A DNA stretch of 23,740 bases from CALUTH01 sp964452495 (GCA_964452495.1 CAYVMC010000029.1:1-23740), one strand, 5' to 3'; counted from the stretch's first letter, positions 7,432-15,753 are shown. The notes: generated by a model not told the origin, from the sequence alone. Translations and numbers: made by a program.

Positions 7432-8181
7432 TTATATATCAATTTTTTCCATAAGATTATCTGATATGTCAAAATTTGCATATACATTTTGCACATCATC
7501 ATGTTCTTCTAATTTGCTCAATAGTTTGAGAATATTTGTTGCAACCTTTTCATCCGTTATTTCAATCATATTCTGAGGAATACGAGTAAATTCGGCATTA
7601 GTAGAAACAAATCCTTCTTTTTCAAGACCTTCAACTATACTTTGGAAATCAGCAACAGATGTAAGCACTTTATAACAATCTTCTTCCTCAACTATATCTT
7701 CAGCATTCAGATTAATTGCCGTTTCAAACAATTTTTCATAGTCAATACTTTTGTCAAATGTTATACTACCTCTTTTATCAAACATCCAGCCTACGCAGCC
7801 AGTTTCTCCAAGATTTCCGTTAAATTTTGTAAAGTAACTTCTTATATCGCCCGCCGTACGATTTTTATTGTCAGTCATTGCTTCTACAACAACAGCAACA
7901 CCACCTTCGGCATAACCTTCATAAATTATTTCTTCATAATTTTCATTACTTGAAGAACCTGCACCTTTTTCAATGGCACGTTTAATATTATCATTAGGAA
8001 GTCCTGCGGCTTTCGCGCGTTCAATTGCTGTTTTCAATCGGAAATTTCCTGCTGGATCACTTCCTCCCAAGCGTGATGCAACAATAAGTTCTCTTGAATA
8101 CTTTTGAAACTCTGCAGCTCGGGCAGAGTCTACTTTTGCTTTTTTTCGTTTTATTGTCGACCATTTTGAATGTCCGCTCAT
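7432..8181 (-). CDS. yebC: YebC/PmpR (TACO1) family protein
   Basis: YebC proteins have long been annotated as transcriptional regulators. The mitochondrial relative TACO1 and recent bacterial work point to a role in translation, helping ribosomes through difficult stretches such as polyproline. The family signature MSGHSKWSTIKRKKAK opens the protein, followed by FQKYSRELIVASRLGG, FRLKTAIERAKAAGLPNDNI and RAIEKGAG. A later GGVAVVVEAMTDNKNRTAGDIRS segment and a C-terminal ferredoxin-like domain complete it. The length of 249 aa is typical. A GAGG ribosome-binding site and a plausible promoter lie just upstream. It is the first gene of the run continuing into ssb, the DUF1537 kinase and pdxA. 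Confidence 0.95.
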   Translation of the reverse strand: MSGHSKWSTIKRKKAKVDSARAAEFQKYSRELIVASRLGGSDPAGNFRLKTAIERAKAAGLPNDNIKRAIEKGAGSSSNENYEEIIYEGYAEGGVAVVVEAMTDNKNRTAGDIRSYFTKFNGNLGETGCVGWMFDKRGSITFDKSIDYEKLFETAINLNAEDIVEEEDCYKVLTSVADFQSIVEGLEKEGFVSTNAEFTRIPQNMIEITDEKVATNILKLLSKLEEHDDVQNVYANFDISDNLMEKIDI

Positions 8182-8203
8182 TTTTACCTCTTTTCTCTAT
8201 ATG

Positions 8204-8231
8204 ATTATGATAACATAGAGATAAAATTCAA
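8204..8231 (-). promoter_or_regulatory. Candidate promoter for the yebC-ssb gene run
   Basis: On the minus strand, TTGAAT (8226-8231) and CATAAT (8204-8209) are 16 bases apart, and the -10 box ends 22 bases before the yebC ATG. Both boxes are one to two mismatches from the sigma70 consensus. AT-rich DNA throws up such matches by chance, so this is only plausible. Confidence 0.4.
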
Positions 8232-8295
8232 CAACCGACGAATAGTAAGTTTTTAAGATTTGTTTCAATATTAATCATGTAAGGAGTGTAACAGT

Positions 8296-8523
8296 ATGTT
8301 TGATTTATTTGAACTAGAAAGATGTCCGTATTGCCAAAAAGTAATAGAATTTATGGACTCAAAAGACATAAAATACACAAAACACGATATAACAAATCCA
8401 ACGGAAGAAGAAACCCTAATTAGACTTGGTGGGAAAAGACAGGTACCATTCTTATATAATAAAGAAAATGGATTAAAAATGTATGAATCAGCAGATATTA
8501 TCGAATATCTAAAAAACCTTTAA
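8296..8523 (+). CDS. Glutaredoxin-like thiol-disulfide oxidoreductase
   Basis: This 75-residue thioredoxin-fold protein belongs to the glutaredoxin/GST N-terminal class. It has the dithiol active site CPYC (C10-C13) after the first strand, the cis-proline segment QVPFL (about residues 49-53), and the C-terminal YESADIIEYLKNL helix that in glutaredoxins helps bind glutathione or a similar thiol. The likely cytoplasmic role is reducing disulfides or mixed disulfides of client proteins. AAGGAG lies 9 bases before the ATG. It is transcribed alone, divergent from yebC, and its stop codon overlaps that of the convergent pentapeptide-repeat gene. The partner protein and natural thiol are unknown. 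Confidence 0.85.
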   Translation: MFDLFELERCPYCQKVIEFMDSKDIKYTKHDITNPTEEETLIRLGGKRQVPFLYNKENGLKMYESADIIEYLKNL

Positions 8524-9053
8524 TAATCAGACTGTTGGTCATAATCCTCATCATCTCTAAGTGATGACAAATCATCTGAATACACAGCATCGAAATCATC
8601 TGGCAATAAGTCATCCTCTGGCCAGATAGTTTCATCATCAAATCTACAGGCACTTAAATTATAGGCACAAGAAAAATCAGAATTAGTTAAATCTGTCTCA
8701 TTAAGAATTGCACCTGCCATATCAGCTTCTGAAAAATTACAATAATCAAGCTTAGCATAGCTAAAATCAGTACCATTTAAAAGTGACTCCGAAAAATTAC
8801 ATTCTACACAATTTACCCGCGTAAAATCAGCCGAAGTTAAATCACAATTAGTAAAAACTACCTCACTTAGATTTGCATCACTAAATCCGGCTGAATTCAA
8901 ATTAGCATTTGTAAAATCAACACCACTTAGCACCATATTACTAAAATCCATTTCACTTAAATCTGCGCCAGCTTCTCCTGCATTAGCCAGTTCGGCATTA
9001 AATGCTTCTACATCAGATTCTACAAGTCTCAGTAATTCATCTTTTGTCAACAT
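8520..9053 (-). CDS. Pentapeptide-repeat protein
   Basis: Residues about 30-139 are roughly 22 tandem pentapeptides of the A(D/N)LXX / XXDFS kind (for example ADLSEMDFSN, ANLSEVVFTN, DLTSADFTRV). These should fold into a right-handed four-sided beta-helix. A short helical N-terminus (1-25) precedes it. The end is capped by CRFDDETIWPEDDLLP and a very acidic 35-residue tail. There is no signal peptide or membrane segment, so it is probably cytoplasmic. Some pentapeptide proteins of this shape (Qnr, MfpA) mimic DNA and bind gyrase, but nothing specific here shows that. It starts 10 bases after the upstream response regulator with AGGAG before the ATG and is the last gene of the five-gene signalling operon, so it may be an effector of that pathway. 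Confidence 0.88.
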   Translation of the reverse strand: MLTKDELLRLVESDVEAFNAELANAGEAGADLSEMDFSNMVLSGVDFTNANLNSAGFSDANLSEVVFTNCDLTSADFTRVNCVECNFSESLLNGTDFSYAKLDYCNFSEADMAGAILNETDLTNSDFSCAYNLSACRFDDETIWPEDDLLPDDFDAVYSDDLSSLRDDEDYDQQSDY

Positions 9054-9063
9054 GTTTTAACTC

Positions 9064-9690
9064 CTAATTAATCAAATTCATCTGCATAGCCAGTAATACG
9101 GCTTGCGTTCTGTTTGTTACTTTTAACTTTTTAAAAATACTGTTAAGATGGGTTTTAACAGTAACATCACGCACAAAAAGTTTGTCAGCTATATCCTGAT
9201 TTGTAGCCCCTTTGGCTACAAGAGCCAGTACTTCTTTTTCTCTTGATGTAAGTGCTTCAATATCTGTATTTGCGTTTATAGCCACATCTTTTTTACCGCT
9301 ATTTTCATTTTGCCATTTACAGCGTCTCAAAATAGCTTCCATTCTAGCAAGTAAATTAGGTAAAATAAAAGGTTTTACTATATAATCATCTGCACCTATT
9401 TTTAGTCCTGATACAATTTTTTGATCTTCATTAACGGCTGTAATCATTATAACTGGTAAATATTTATGTTTTTTATTAGTTCTTATAGCTTTTAACGTAT
9501 CCCACCCGTTCATTTGAGGCATCATTACATCAAGCAAAACCAGATCAAATCCTTTATTTTCATTACTTAATTCTTTTAATGCATCAATACCATTTGTTAC
9601 TACCGTAACATCATAACCATACATAGGCAGTGCATCAGCCAAGTATTTAGGATTATCGTCCACCAGTAATATTGAAGCTAAACCATCCAT
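9064..9690 (-). CDS. Response regulator with LuxR-type DNA-binding domain (second of a pair)
   Basis: This is a two-component response regulator of 208 aa. The receiver domain (about 1-125) has the acidic pair D11-D12, phospho-acceptor Asp54 in LVLLDVMMPQMNGW, Thr84 and Lys106 in GADDYIVKPF. This receiver resembles OmpR-type more than NarL-type regulators. The C-terminal domain (about 147-205: LTSREKEVLALVAKGATNQD, then VTVKTHLNSIFKKL) is a clear LuxR/GerE helix-turn-helix. It is therefore expected to be phosphorylated by a histidine kinase and then bind promoter DNA. No kinase is in the window. It starts 9 bases after the first regulator with GAGGG upstream and is followed 10 bases later by the pentapeptide-repeat gene. 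Its targets are unknown. Confidence 0.93.
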   Translation of the reverse strand: MDGLASILLVDDNPKYLADALPMYGYDVTVVTNGIDALKELSNENKGFDLVLLDVMMPQMNGWDTLKAIRTNKKHKYLPVIMITAVNEDQKIVSGLKIGADDYIVKPFILPNLLARMEAILRRCKWQNENSGKKDVAINANTDIEALTSREKEVLALVAKGATNQDIADKLFVRDVTVKTHLNSIFKKLKVTNRTQAVLLAMQMNLIN

Positions 9691-9699
9691 AATTCCCTC

Positions 9700-10347
9700 T
9701 TATACTAATTTTTCATTTAATGCCTTTAAAGCAGCCTGCAAGCGATCTTCTACTTCCAGCTTTTGTAAGATACTTGCGACATGAGCTTTTGTTGTATTTA
9801 CAGTTACACACAATTCTTTTGCTACGTCAATGTTGCTATACCCTTCTGTTATCAATTTAAGAATTTGCTTTTCCCTGATTGTTAAATTATAATCCTTTTT
9901 ATACTGTGGAACATCCTTCATTTGGGTGTTTGATACAGCTCTTAATACTATATGCGCAATAGAAGGATCAAACCACGATGCACCCTCAAGCACTGATGAT
10001 GCTACTTGTAATAGTCTCTTAGGGTTAATCTCTTTAGAGCAGTAAGCATTAGCACCCGCTTTAAGTGACGAAATAACTTCTTGCTCATCATTATGAGAGG
10101 TTAAAATAATAATTTTTATGTCACTGTTTAAATCTCGGATTTTCTTACTTGCAACAATACCATCAATTCCTGGCAAACCTAAATCCATAATAACCAGATC
10201 AACAGGATTATTAAGAATAATTTCTAAGCCGCTTTCAGCAGAATTTGCCTCATATATAACGTCTGCTACGTCACTGCCTTCAAAGGTAGCCTTTAATCCG
10301 AATCTGGTTAGTTCATGGTCTTCTACTATCAGAATATTACTTTTCAA
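9700..10347 (-). CDS. NarL-family response regulator (first of a pair)
   Basis: This is a two-component response regulator of 215 aa. The receiver (about 1-120) has E9-D10, phospho-acceptor Asp55 in LVIMDLGLPGIDG, Thr83 and Lys105. The LuxR/GerE DNA-binding domain is at about 150-210 (LTIREKQILKLITEGYSNID, VTVNTTKAHVASILQKL). The start codon is TTG, placed directly after the TAA of the TPR gene, with AGGGA inside that gene's last codons. Translation is therefore probably coupled, and I see no better start. The two regulators in this operon have differently built receivers, so they are not a recent duplication. The cognate kinase is not in the window. Confidence 0.92.
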   Translation of the reverse strand: MKSNILIVEDHELTRFGLKATFEGSDVADVIYEANSAESGLEIILNNPVDLVIMDLGLPGIDGIVASKKIRDLNSDIKIIILTSHNDEQEVISSLKAGANAYCSKEINPKRLLQVASSVLEGASWFDPSIAHIVLRAVSNTQMKDVPQYKKDYNLTIREKQILKLITEGYSNIDVAKELCVTVNTTKAHVASILQKLEVEDRLQAALKALNEKLV

Positions 10348-11817
10348 TTACTTTTCCCTGTCTAATATAACCCTGTAATTTGGCTCCAGCCTTGTACAAG
10401 TATTCAAATAACTTTCCGCTTGAGCATTATTTCCCTGCTGCAATTCTAATTGACTTAGATAATAATAATATCTAAAATCATTTTCGTCAATATAGTGCGC
10501 ATTATATAAATATTTTCTTGCTAGTTCAAAATTTTCTCTATTTATATAAATTTCCCCGAGTTTGTAATATGCAAGCGGGAAATTAACATTATAACTTAAA
10601 CTTTTCTTTAATAATGCCTCTTTATCCACATATGGTTCCATTGCAAGGTAATAATAACCTTCATAAATTTCAGGAACTTTCTTTATTATTTTATTCCACA
10701 ATTTTACAGCCTGTTTTTGTTTTCCTGTGTATTTATAAATTAATGCAATCAAGCGATCTGCGTTACAAGTATCTTTTTCATATTTTTTTGCTTTATTAAG
10801 AAGTTTCAGCCCCTGTTTATAGTTTTCTTTTCTTAGCTCTAAAATACCTAAGGTATAGAGGGCATTGAAAGTTTCTCCTCCGCTTTTAATACTCTTATCA
10901 GCATTATCTCTTGCCTGTCTGTCAGAAGATGATAAATAAGAGAGTGCAAGAATAGCATATATATCTCTGTTAATTTTCTTATTATTTGAAAGTGCATTTA
11001 AAAGAACCTTCTGTGCAAAATTAGTTTTTCCTTCAAGAAAATAGTAATATCCCAAATGATAATCTTTTAATTTATCGTCCTTTTCTGTTTTATAAAGAAG
11101 GTATTGCTCTAATGCAGAAATCTTATTTTGTAGTTCTACAATCTTAAAATTTTCTTTTTTTATTTCTTCAAATAGTTTAATTGCAGGCTTTTTATTTTTA
11201 TCTTCCAAAAGTATTTTAGTTTTTAAAATTTTATAATTCACATTTCTAGGATTAAGACTTAAAGCAATTGTTATATAGTTTTTTGCTTGTTCAATATCTT
11301 TTATTTCATAATACCCGAGAGCAAGAATATAAAAAACATAATCATTATACTCCCTGATTAACTCCGTATTATTAATAACATCAAGAACAGCCTCTTGTGC
11401 ATAATTATTATATATAATATTTGAATATGCTTCAGATAAAAACAATAAATCCTTTACCTCCATTCTCTTTGCGGGATAATAAAAATGCTTAATATCATCA
11501 ATGTAATTTTGTGATATTAAATAATCATCAATTTTGGAAAAAATATTATCCGCTAAATCAAAAAAACCGTACTCTGAGAGCATAATTGCGATATCAAGTA
11601 AAACAAAATCTTTGCTTGTCGCATCTTCTATCATCTCTGCAAGCTCATCATGCGCTGTTTTAACATTCGTTAGAGCAAATTTACTTTTTGCGACTGCATA
11701 AGCATCTTTTCTGCTATAATCAATACCATATCCCTCAATAACATCAGCACATACAGCAGGTAAAAAAGAAAATAATATAAATAGCAATGTTAATAGTTTT
11801 TTATTACCTGTTCTCAT
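10348..11817 (-). CDS. Secreted or periplasmic TPR-repeat protein
   Basis: The preferred start (ATG at 11817, 489 aa) opens a standard signal peptide: a basic RTGNKK, the hydrophobic LLTLLFILFSFLPA and a VCA/DV cleavage site. The Cys does not sit in a good lipobox. The rest is a string of helical tetratricopeptide-type units, such as FYILALGYYEIKDIEQAKNY, YKILKTKILLEDKNKKPAIK, LYTLGILELRKENYKQGLKL and YYYLSQLELQQGNNAQAESY. It should thus be an envelope protein-protein binding scaffold; its partner is unknown. The frame is open further upstream, to 11859, but GGAG lies 9 bases before the 11817 ATG and the signal peptide begins there. It overlaps the HD-GYP gene by 14 bases and ends immediately before the first response regulator. 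Confidence 0.87.
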   Translation of the reverse strand: MRTGNKKLLTLLFILFSFLPAVCADVIEGYGIDYSRKDAYAVAKSKFALTNVKTAHDELAEMIEDATSKDFVLLDIAIMLSEYGFFDLADNIFSKIDDYLISQNYIDDIKHFYYPAKRMEVKDLLFLSEAYSNIIYNNYAQEAVLDVINNTELIREYNDYVFYILALGYYEIKDIEQAKNYITIALSLNPRNVNYKILKTKILLEDKNKKPAIKLFEEIKKENFKIVELQNKISALEQYLLYKTEKDDKLKDYHLGYYYFLEGKTNFAQKVLLNALSNNKKINRDIYAILALSYLSSSDRQARDNADKSIKSGGETFNALYTLGILELRKENYKQGLKLLNKAKKYEKDTCNADRLIALIYKYTGKQKQAVKLWNKIIKKVPEIYEGYYYLAMEPYVDKEALLKKSLSYNVNFPLAYYKLGEIYINRENFELARKYLYNAHYIDENDFRYYYYLSQLELQQGNNAQAESYLNTCTRLEPNYRVILDREK

Positions 11818-13474
11818 TTTTTTCCGCTCCAACATAGTATTTGTTGAATGCGGTAACAAGTTTTTTTAACTTCCCGCATGTAATCGCTTTATACAAATCG
11901 GTGAAGTTATATTTTGATAGAGTTTCATAATCTTTCATGTCCAGAATTAAGTGATTTTCTGTTAAAAAGACATCAACGATTTTGTTAAGCGGAATATGTA
12001 AAAATTTATCAACAACAGATGGATCAAAATGTGAACCTGCACCATTTTGAATAATTTCTATTACCTTTTGGATTGACATTTTATCACGGTAGTGACGCTT
12101 TGAGGTAATTGCATCAAAAACATCAGAAACTGCAAGAATACGACCACCAAACGGAATTTCTTCACCTTTAAGGTGTCTGTAATACCCGCTGCCATCATAT
12201 TTTTCATGATGCGAACATGCAATATCAGTTATCTTGACAAAGTCATCGGACATATGTACTTTTTCTAGTATGTGATGTGTTATTTCAACGTGTTCTTGAA
12301 TATGCTTGTACTCTTCAGGTGTTAACTTTCCTTCTTTTTGAAGAACAGAATCTTTTATACCAATTTTACCAATATCATGTAGGGCTGCTGCTTTTTCTAA
12401 TATAGATATATCATTTTCTGAAAGATTAAATTCTCTTGCTATAAGTGTAGAATACATTCGGACACGTGAAGAATGCCCTGATGTAATTTTATCACGCGCA
12501 TCAATAGAAGTTGAAAGAGCATCAATAAAGCTGTCTAAAATTACTTTTTGCTCTTCAATCATTTTGTTTTGTTTTTCAAACAATTGAGCATTTTCCAGTG
12601 ATATACCGGCACTTGATGCAATTGCCATCAATAAATCTTCATCTTCACGGGTAAAATAACCATCATTTTTATTCAATACTTGAAATGCACCGATAATTTC
12701 ATTGTTAATATTTTTTATAGGCATGCAAAGAATTGTTTTTGTCCTGTAACCTGTAGATAAATCCACGTCTCTATTAAACCTGGGATCATCGTATGCTTCA
12801 CGAATATTTATGGTTTCACCGTTCATTATAGAATATCCGACAAGCCCCTTACCGGCAGGAAGACGAAGTTCCTCGCTGCCAAGCCCCAATGCTACTATTG
12901 AATATATTTCATTAGTATCTTTATCATAAAGAAATACTGTACAGCGGTCTGATTTCATTGCAAACTTTGTTTCTTCCGCAATGGTTTGAATCAGTTTTTT
13001 TATATTTTTTTCTGCGCCAACAGCCTGCCCTATTTTAACAAGAGCAACAAGCGGATCTTTTTGCGCTGAAGCCGTATAATTACTCCCCCCTGGATAAGCA
13101 GCAATTAGTTCTGTTATTCTATTGAAAAAAGGTAATTCTTTTTTACTCTGTGCAAGCTTTTTTGCTTTATTATAATTAATTGTGTAAAGGGAATTATTCT
13201 TTTCTGCATAATTAATAAAACCTGTAATTACTTCATTTAATATAATATCAACTGGTTTATTACCGTTATCAGCAAGAAACTTAGCATCATCAAGATAATG
13301 CAAAGAGAGGTTAAAATTACCTTTCATATACTCAAGCATGGCGAGCAATGATAGACAAATTGAAGAATCATCCCTATATATTGAACGATGTTCTTTTATC
13401 AGCCATTCGCTTTCACTATACTTCCTTTCAGAAATATCCTTAACAGACGATAAAATAAAATCTTGTAAAGTCAT
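11804..13474 (-). CDS. GAF and HD-GYP domain protein, probable cyclic-di-GMP phosphodiesterase
   Basis: Counting from the ATG at 13474 (556 aa), residues 1-125 are helical with TPR-like pairs. Residues about 145-300 are a GAF sensor domain (DRCTVFLYDKDTNEIYSIVA, GKGLVGYSIMNGETI, MPIKNINNEIIGAFQVLNK). A short coiled linker follows, then an HD-GYP domain from about 315 with SGHSSRV, the catalytic HD pair in AALHDIGKIGI (H366-D367), HHEKYDGSGY (422-431) and the AVSDVFDAITS helix. HD-GYP enzymes hydrolyse cyclic-di-GMP. The GYP motif reads GYY here. The C-terminal 60 residues are unassigned. An ATG 15 bases upstream (13489) is possible, but the chosen start has GGTG before it and fits the promoter better. 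It heads the five-gene operon, so it may sense a small ligand and alter c-di-GMP. Confidence 0.9.
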   Translation of the reverse strand: MTLQDFILSSVKDISERKYSESEWLIKEHRSIYRDDSSICLSLLAMLEYMKGNFNLSLHYLDDAKFLADNGNKPVDIILNEVITGFINYAEKNNSLYTINYNKAKKLAQSKKELPFFNRITELIAAYPGGSNYTASAQKDPLVALVKIGQAVGAEKNIKKLIQTIAEETKFAMKSDRCTVFLYDKDTNEIYSIVALGLGSEELRLPAGKGLVGYSIMNGETINIREAYDDPRFNRDVDLSTGYRTKTILCMPIKNINNEIIGAFQVLNKNDGYFTREDEDLLMAIASSAGISLENAQLFEKQNKMIEEQKVILDSFIDALSTSIDARDKITSGHSSRVRMYSTLIAREFNLSENDISILEKAAALHDIGKIGIKDSVLQKEGKLTPEEYKHIQEHVEITHHILEKVHMSDDFVKITDIACSHHEKYDGSGYYRHLKGEEIPFGGRILAVSDVFDAITSKRHYRDKMSIQKVIEIIQNGAGSHFDPSVVDKFLHIPLNKIVDVFLTENHLILDMKDYETLSKYNFTDLYKAITCGKLKKLVTAFNKYYVGAEKNENR

Positions 13475-13497
13475 CTCACACCCGTTCATATATTAAA

Positions 13498-13526
13498 AGT
13501 ATATACTAAATCTGCATAGCTAGCAA
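13498..13526 (-). promoter_or_regulatory. Promoter for the HD-GYP signalling operon
   Basis: On the minus strand, TTGCTA (13521-13526) and TATACT (13498-13503) are exactly 17 bases apart, with the -10 box 23 bases before the preferred HD-GYP ATG. Transcription would begin almost on the alternative ATG at 13489, which supports the downstream start. The whole divergent region to the glycosyltransferase is only about 80 bases, so the two promoters probably overlap. Confidence 0.55.
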
Positions 13527-13571
13527 GTATTTATACAATTTTATGTTATACTTATACTAAAGAGGAACAGT

Positions 13572-14258
13572 ATGAAAAAAATAACAGTTTTAATTCCAGT
13601 ATACAATGAAGTTAATACCCTTATGCAAATATTAGAGAAAGTTGAAAATGCTGATTTTTGCGGGTTAGAAAAAGAAATTATACTAATTGATGATTATTCT
13701 ATAGATGGAACACAAAAGCTATACGCTGACATTCCTTATACAGTTTTATATCATAAAGTTAATAAAGGAAAGGGTGCCGCATTAAGGACTGGCTTGGCTC
13801 AGGCAACTGGGGATATAATTATTATTCAAGATGCAGATTTAGAGTATAATCCGGATGATTATAAATCATTAATCGAAGTTTTGCTTGCAGATGAAGCTGA
13901 CGTTGTATATGGTTCAAGATTTTTAAACATGGACAACTCTAATACATCTGTTACATCACATTATTATGGCAATAAATTTTTAACTTATGTTACAAATCTT
14001 TTATTTAAAACAACTCTTACCGATATGGAAACTTGTTATAAAGCTTTTAAAGCAGAGTTTATTAAAGATATTAATATAGAGTCCGAACGTTTTGACTTTG
14101 AACCAGAAATTACCGCCAAAATGCTAAAAAAAGGAGCAAGATTCAAAGAAGTTCCTATTTCATACAATGGAAGAAGCTATAGTGAAGGTAAAAAAATATC
14201 GTACATAGACGGATTAGATGCACTGTGGGCGCTTATAAAATTTAGGTATCTAAAGTAA
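13572..14258 (+). CDS. Family 2 glycosyltransferase, DPM1-like
   Basis: This is a GT-A fold glycosyltransferase of 228 aa, resembling the dolichyl/polyprenyl-phosphate mannose synthase branch of family 2. It has ITVLIPVYNE at the N-terminus, the nucleotide-binding LIDDYSIDGT (38-47), NKGKGAALRTG (64-74), the metal-binding DAD in IIQDADLEYNP (84-94), then VVYGSRF, METCYKAF and a C-terminal EVPISYNGRSYSEGKKI. It probably transfers a sugar from a nucleotide donor to a lipid phosphate or a glycan at the inner face of the membrane. It has no membrane segments, unlike ArnC/GtrB-type relatives. GAGG precedes the ATG. Overlapping TATACT boxes at 13547-13558 are a possible -10 region, with no convincing -35. 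The acceptor is unknown. Confidence 0.9.
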   Translation: MKKITVLIPVYNEVNTLMQILEKVENADFCGLEKEIILIDDYSIDGTQKLYADIPYTVLYHKVNKGKGAALRTGLAQATGDIIIIQDADLEYNPDDYKSLIEVLLADEADVVYGSRFLNMDNSNTSVTSHYYGNKFLTYVTNLLFKTTLTDMETCYKAFKAEFIKDINIESERFDFEPEITAKMLKKGARFKEVPISYNGRSYSEGKKISYIDGLDALWALIKFRYLK

Positions 14259-14260
14259 AA

Positions 14261-14298
14261 CAAAAATCCTGAATATGATAAATATTTCAGGATTTTTG
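14261..14298. terminator. Bidirectional terminator between glycosyltransferase and map
   Basis: A perfect 13-bp inverted repeat (arms 14261-14273 and 14286-14298, loop 12 bases, core ATCCTGAA/TTCAGGAT) begins 2 bases after the glycosyltransferase stop. A T-rich tract follows on the plus strand and an A-rich flank serves the minus strand. It can therefore end both this gene and map, which converge on it. Confidence 0.8.
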
Positions 14299-14321
14299 TT
14301 TTTATAATTTGATTTTATGCC

Positions 14322-15074
14322 TTATTCCATAAGAGTAGTCATCATAACAGGTTCGCCATCTGTACATAATACTGTATGTTCAAAGTGCGCCGATGCTGCT
14401 CCATCTTTAGTTAATACAGTCCATTTATCATCTGCTACAATAACATCATCACACCCAAGATTTAACATGGGTTCTATAGCTATAACCATGCCTGTTTTTA
14501 TCTTTGTACGGTCACCTACACGATAATTAAATAAAAAAGGATCTTCATGCATAACATGTCCTACGCCGTGTCCGCCATAGTGGCGCACAATACCCAGATG
14601 TTCTCTATTTGCAACATCCTCAATAGCTCCTGAAATATCATCAAGAACATTTCCATTACGCATTTGTGCAATGCCTGCCATTAAAGCTTCTTCTGTTGTT
14701 TTCATAAGCCGCTTTTTATCTTCAGATATTTCACCTACGGCGTAAGACCACGCGCTATCGCCAACCATACCACCGAACGTTGCACCAACATCAATAGCAA
14801 TTATATCTCCAGCCTTTAGAATTACATCTTTTGACGGAATACCATGGACTACCTGTTCATTTATTGATGTACAAATTGATGCTGGAAATCCGCTGTATCC
14901 TTTAAAAGTAGGAATAGCTTTGTTTTCCTTTATTACTCTATATGCTATATCATCCAGTTCTAAAGTCGAAATTCCCGGTTCCACAGCTTTTTTCATTGCT
15001 TGATGTACAAGTGCAACAATGTATCCTGCATGCCGCATTCTTTTTATTTCGTCTTTTGATTTTCGGTTAATCAT
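14322..15074 (-). CDS. map: Type I methionine aminopeptidase
   Basis: This enzyme removes the N-terminal Met from new proteins in the cytoplasm, using a dinuclear metal centre. The five metal ligands are visible: D95 (AIDVGA), D106 (VGDSAWSY), H169 (GGHGVG), E201 (AIEPML) and E232 (FEHTVL). The substrate-binding H77 is in VVHGIP. The length of 250 aa and the absence of an N-terminal extension fit the short bacterial type Ia. The ATG overlaps the adk stop by 4 bases, so the two are co-translated, and it is the last gene of gyrB-adk-map. The common partner adk is kept, but not the usual secY and ribosomal protein genes. Confidence 0.97.
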   Translation of the reverse strand: MINRKSKDEIKRMRHAGYIVALVHQAMKKAVEPGISTLELDDIAYRVIKENKAIPTFKGYSGFPASICTSINEQVVHGIPSKDVILKAGDIIAIDVGATFGGMVGDSAWSYAVGEISEDKKRLMKTTEEALMAGIAQMRNGNVLDDISGAIEDVANREHLGIVRHYGGHGVGHVMHEDPFLFNYRVGDRTKIKTGMVIAIEPMLNLGCDDVIVADDKWTVLTKDGAASAHFEHTVLCTDGEPVMMTTLME

Positions 15075-15730
15075 AAACCAACAACCTCTTTAAGTCTTTC
15101 CCAGACTTCTTCAATCCCGCCCTCTGCATTTAACACTTTTAATACACCTTTATTTTTATAAAAATCAATTAACGGTGCAGTTTGTTCATAATAAGTATCA
15201 AAACGCTTTTTAGCTGTTTCTTCTGTGTCATCTGCTCTCTGAATTAACTCAGTGTTGCAATTATCACATATACCTTCATTTTGGGGCGGATTATATTTAA
15301 CATTATAAATTGTTCCGCATGATGGGCAGGAACGCCGATTCACTATCCTTGATAATAGAACATCAGGATTAACATCAAAATAAATTGCTCTAAAATCAGT
15401 TTCTATACCTTTATCTAAATCAGCATTAAGTCTTTCAAGGATTTCTGCCTGCTCCATGCTCCTAGGGAAACCATCAAGAATATATCCTTCCTTACAATCA
15501 TCTTGAGCCAAACGTAGTTTAATAATTTCTGCGACTAGTTCTACCGGTACTAATTGACCGTTTGCAACATAAGTTTCCGCTCGTTTACCTTCCGGAGAAC
15601 CTTTTTTCATTTCTGCTCTTAATAAAGAACCTGTATCGACATGCGGAATATTCATAAATTTAGCTAGCCTATCAGTCTGAGTTCCTTTTCCGCATGCTGG
15701 CGGACCAAGGAAAATAAGTTCTTTTTTCAT
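15071..15730 (-). CDS. adk: Adenylate kinase, zinc-type LID
   Basis: This enzyme interconverts ATP + AMP with 2 ADP. The P-loop GPPACGKGT is at residues 9-17, the AMP-binding DTGSLLR at about 32-38 and the LDGFPRS motif at about 85-91. The LID domain carries four Cys (C135, C138, C155, C158), the structural zinc site seen in many Gram-positive and some other bacterial enzymes. The C-terminal RADDTEETAKKR provides the conserved Arg-Asp cluster. The length of 219 aa is normal for the long form. It starts 23 bases after gyrB with AGAGGTG upstream of the ATG and overlaps map by 4 bases. Confidence 0.97.
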   Translation of the reverse strand: MKKELIFLGPPACGKGTQTDRLAKFMNIPHVDTGSLLRAEMKKGSPEGKRAETYVANGQLVPVELVAEIIKLRLAQDDCKEGYILDGFPRSMEQAEILERLNADLDKGIETDFRAIYFDVNPDVLLSRIVNRRSCPSCGTIYNVKYNPPQNEGICDNCNTELIQRADDTEETAKKRFDTYYEQTAPLIDFYKNKGVLKVLNAEGGIEEVWERLKEVVGL

Positions 15731-15753
15731 TACTACACCTCTTCTTACTAAAA

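Noticed and set aside
8520..9053. Qnr/MfpA-type gyrase-protecting function for the pentapeptide protein
   Set aside because: Only the fold is evident. It lacks the loops and length that mark Qnr proteins, and the operon context is signalling, so no resistance function is claimed.
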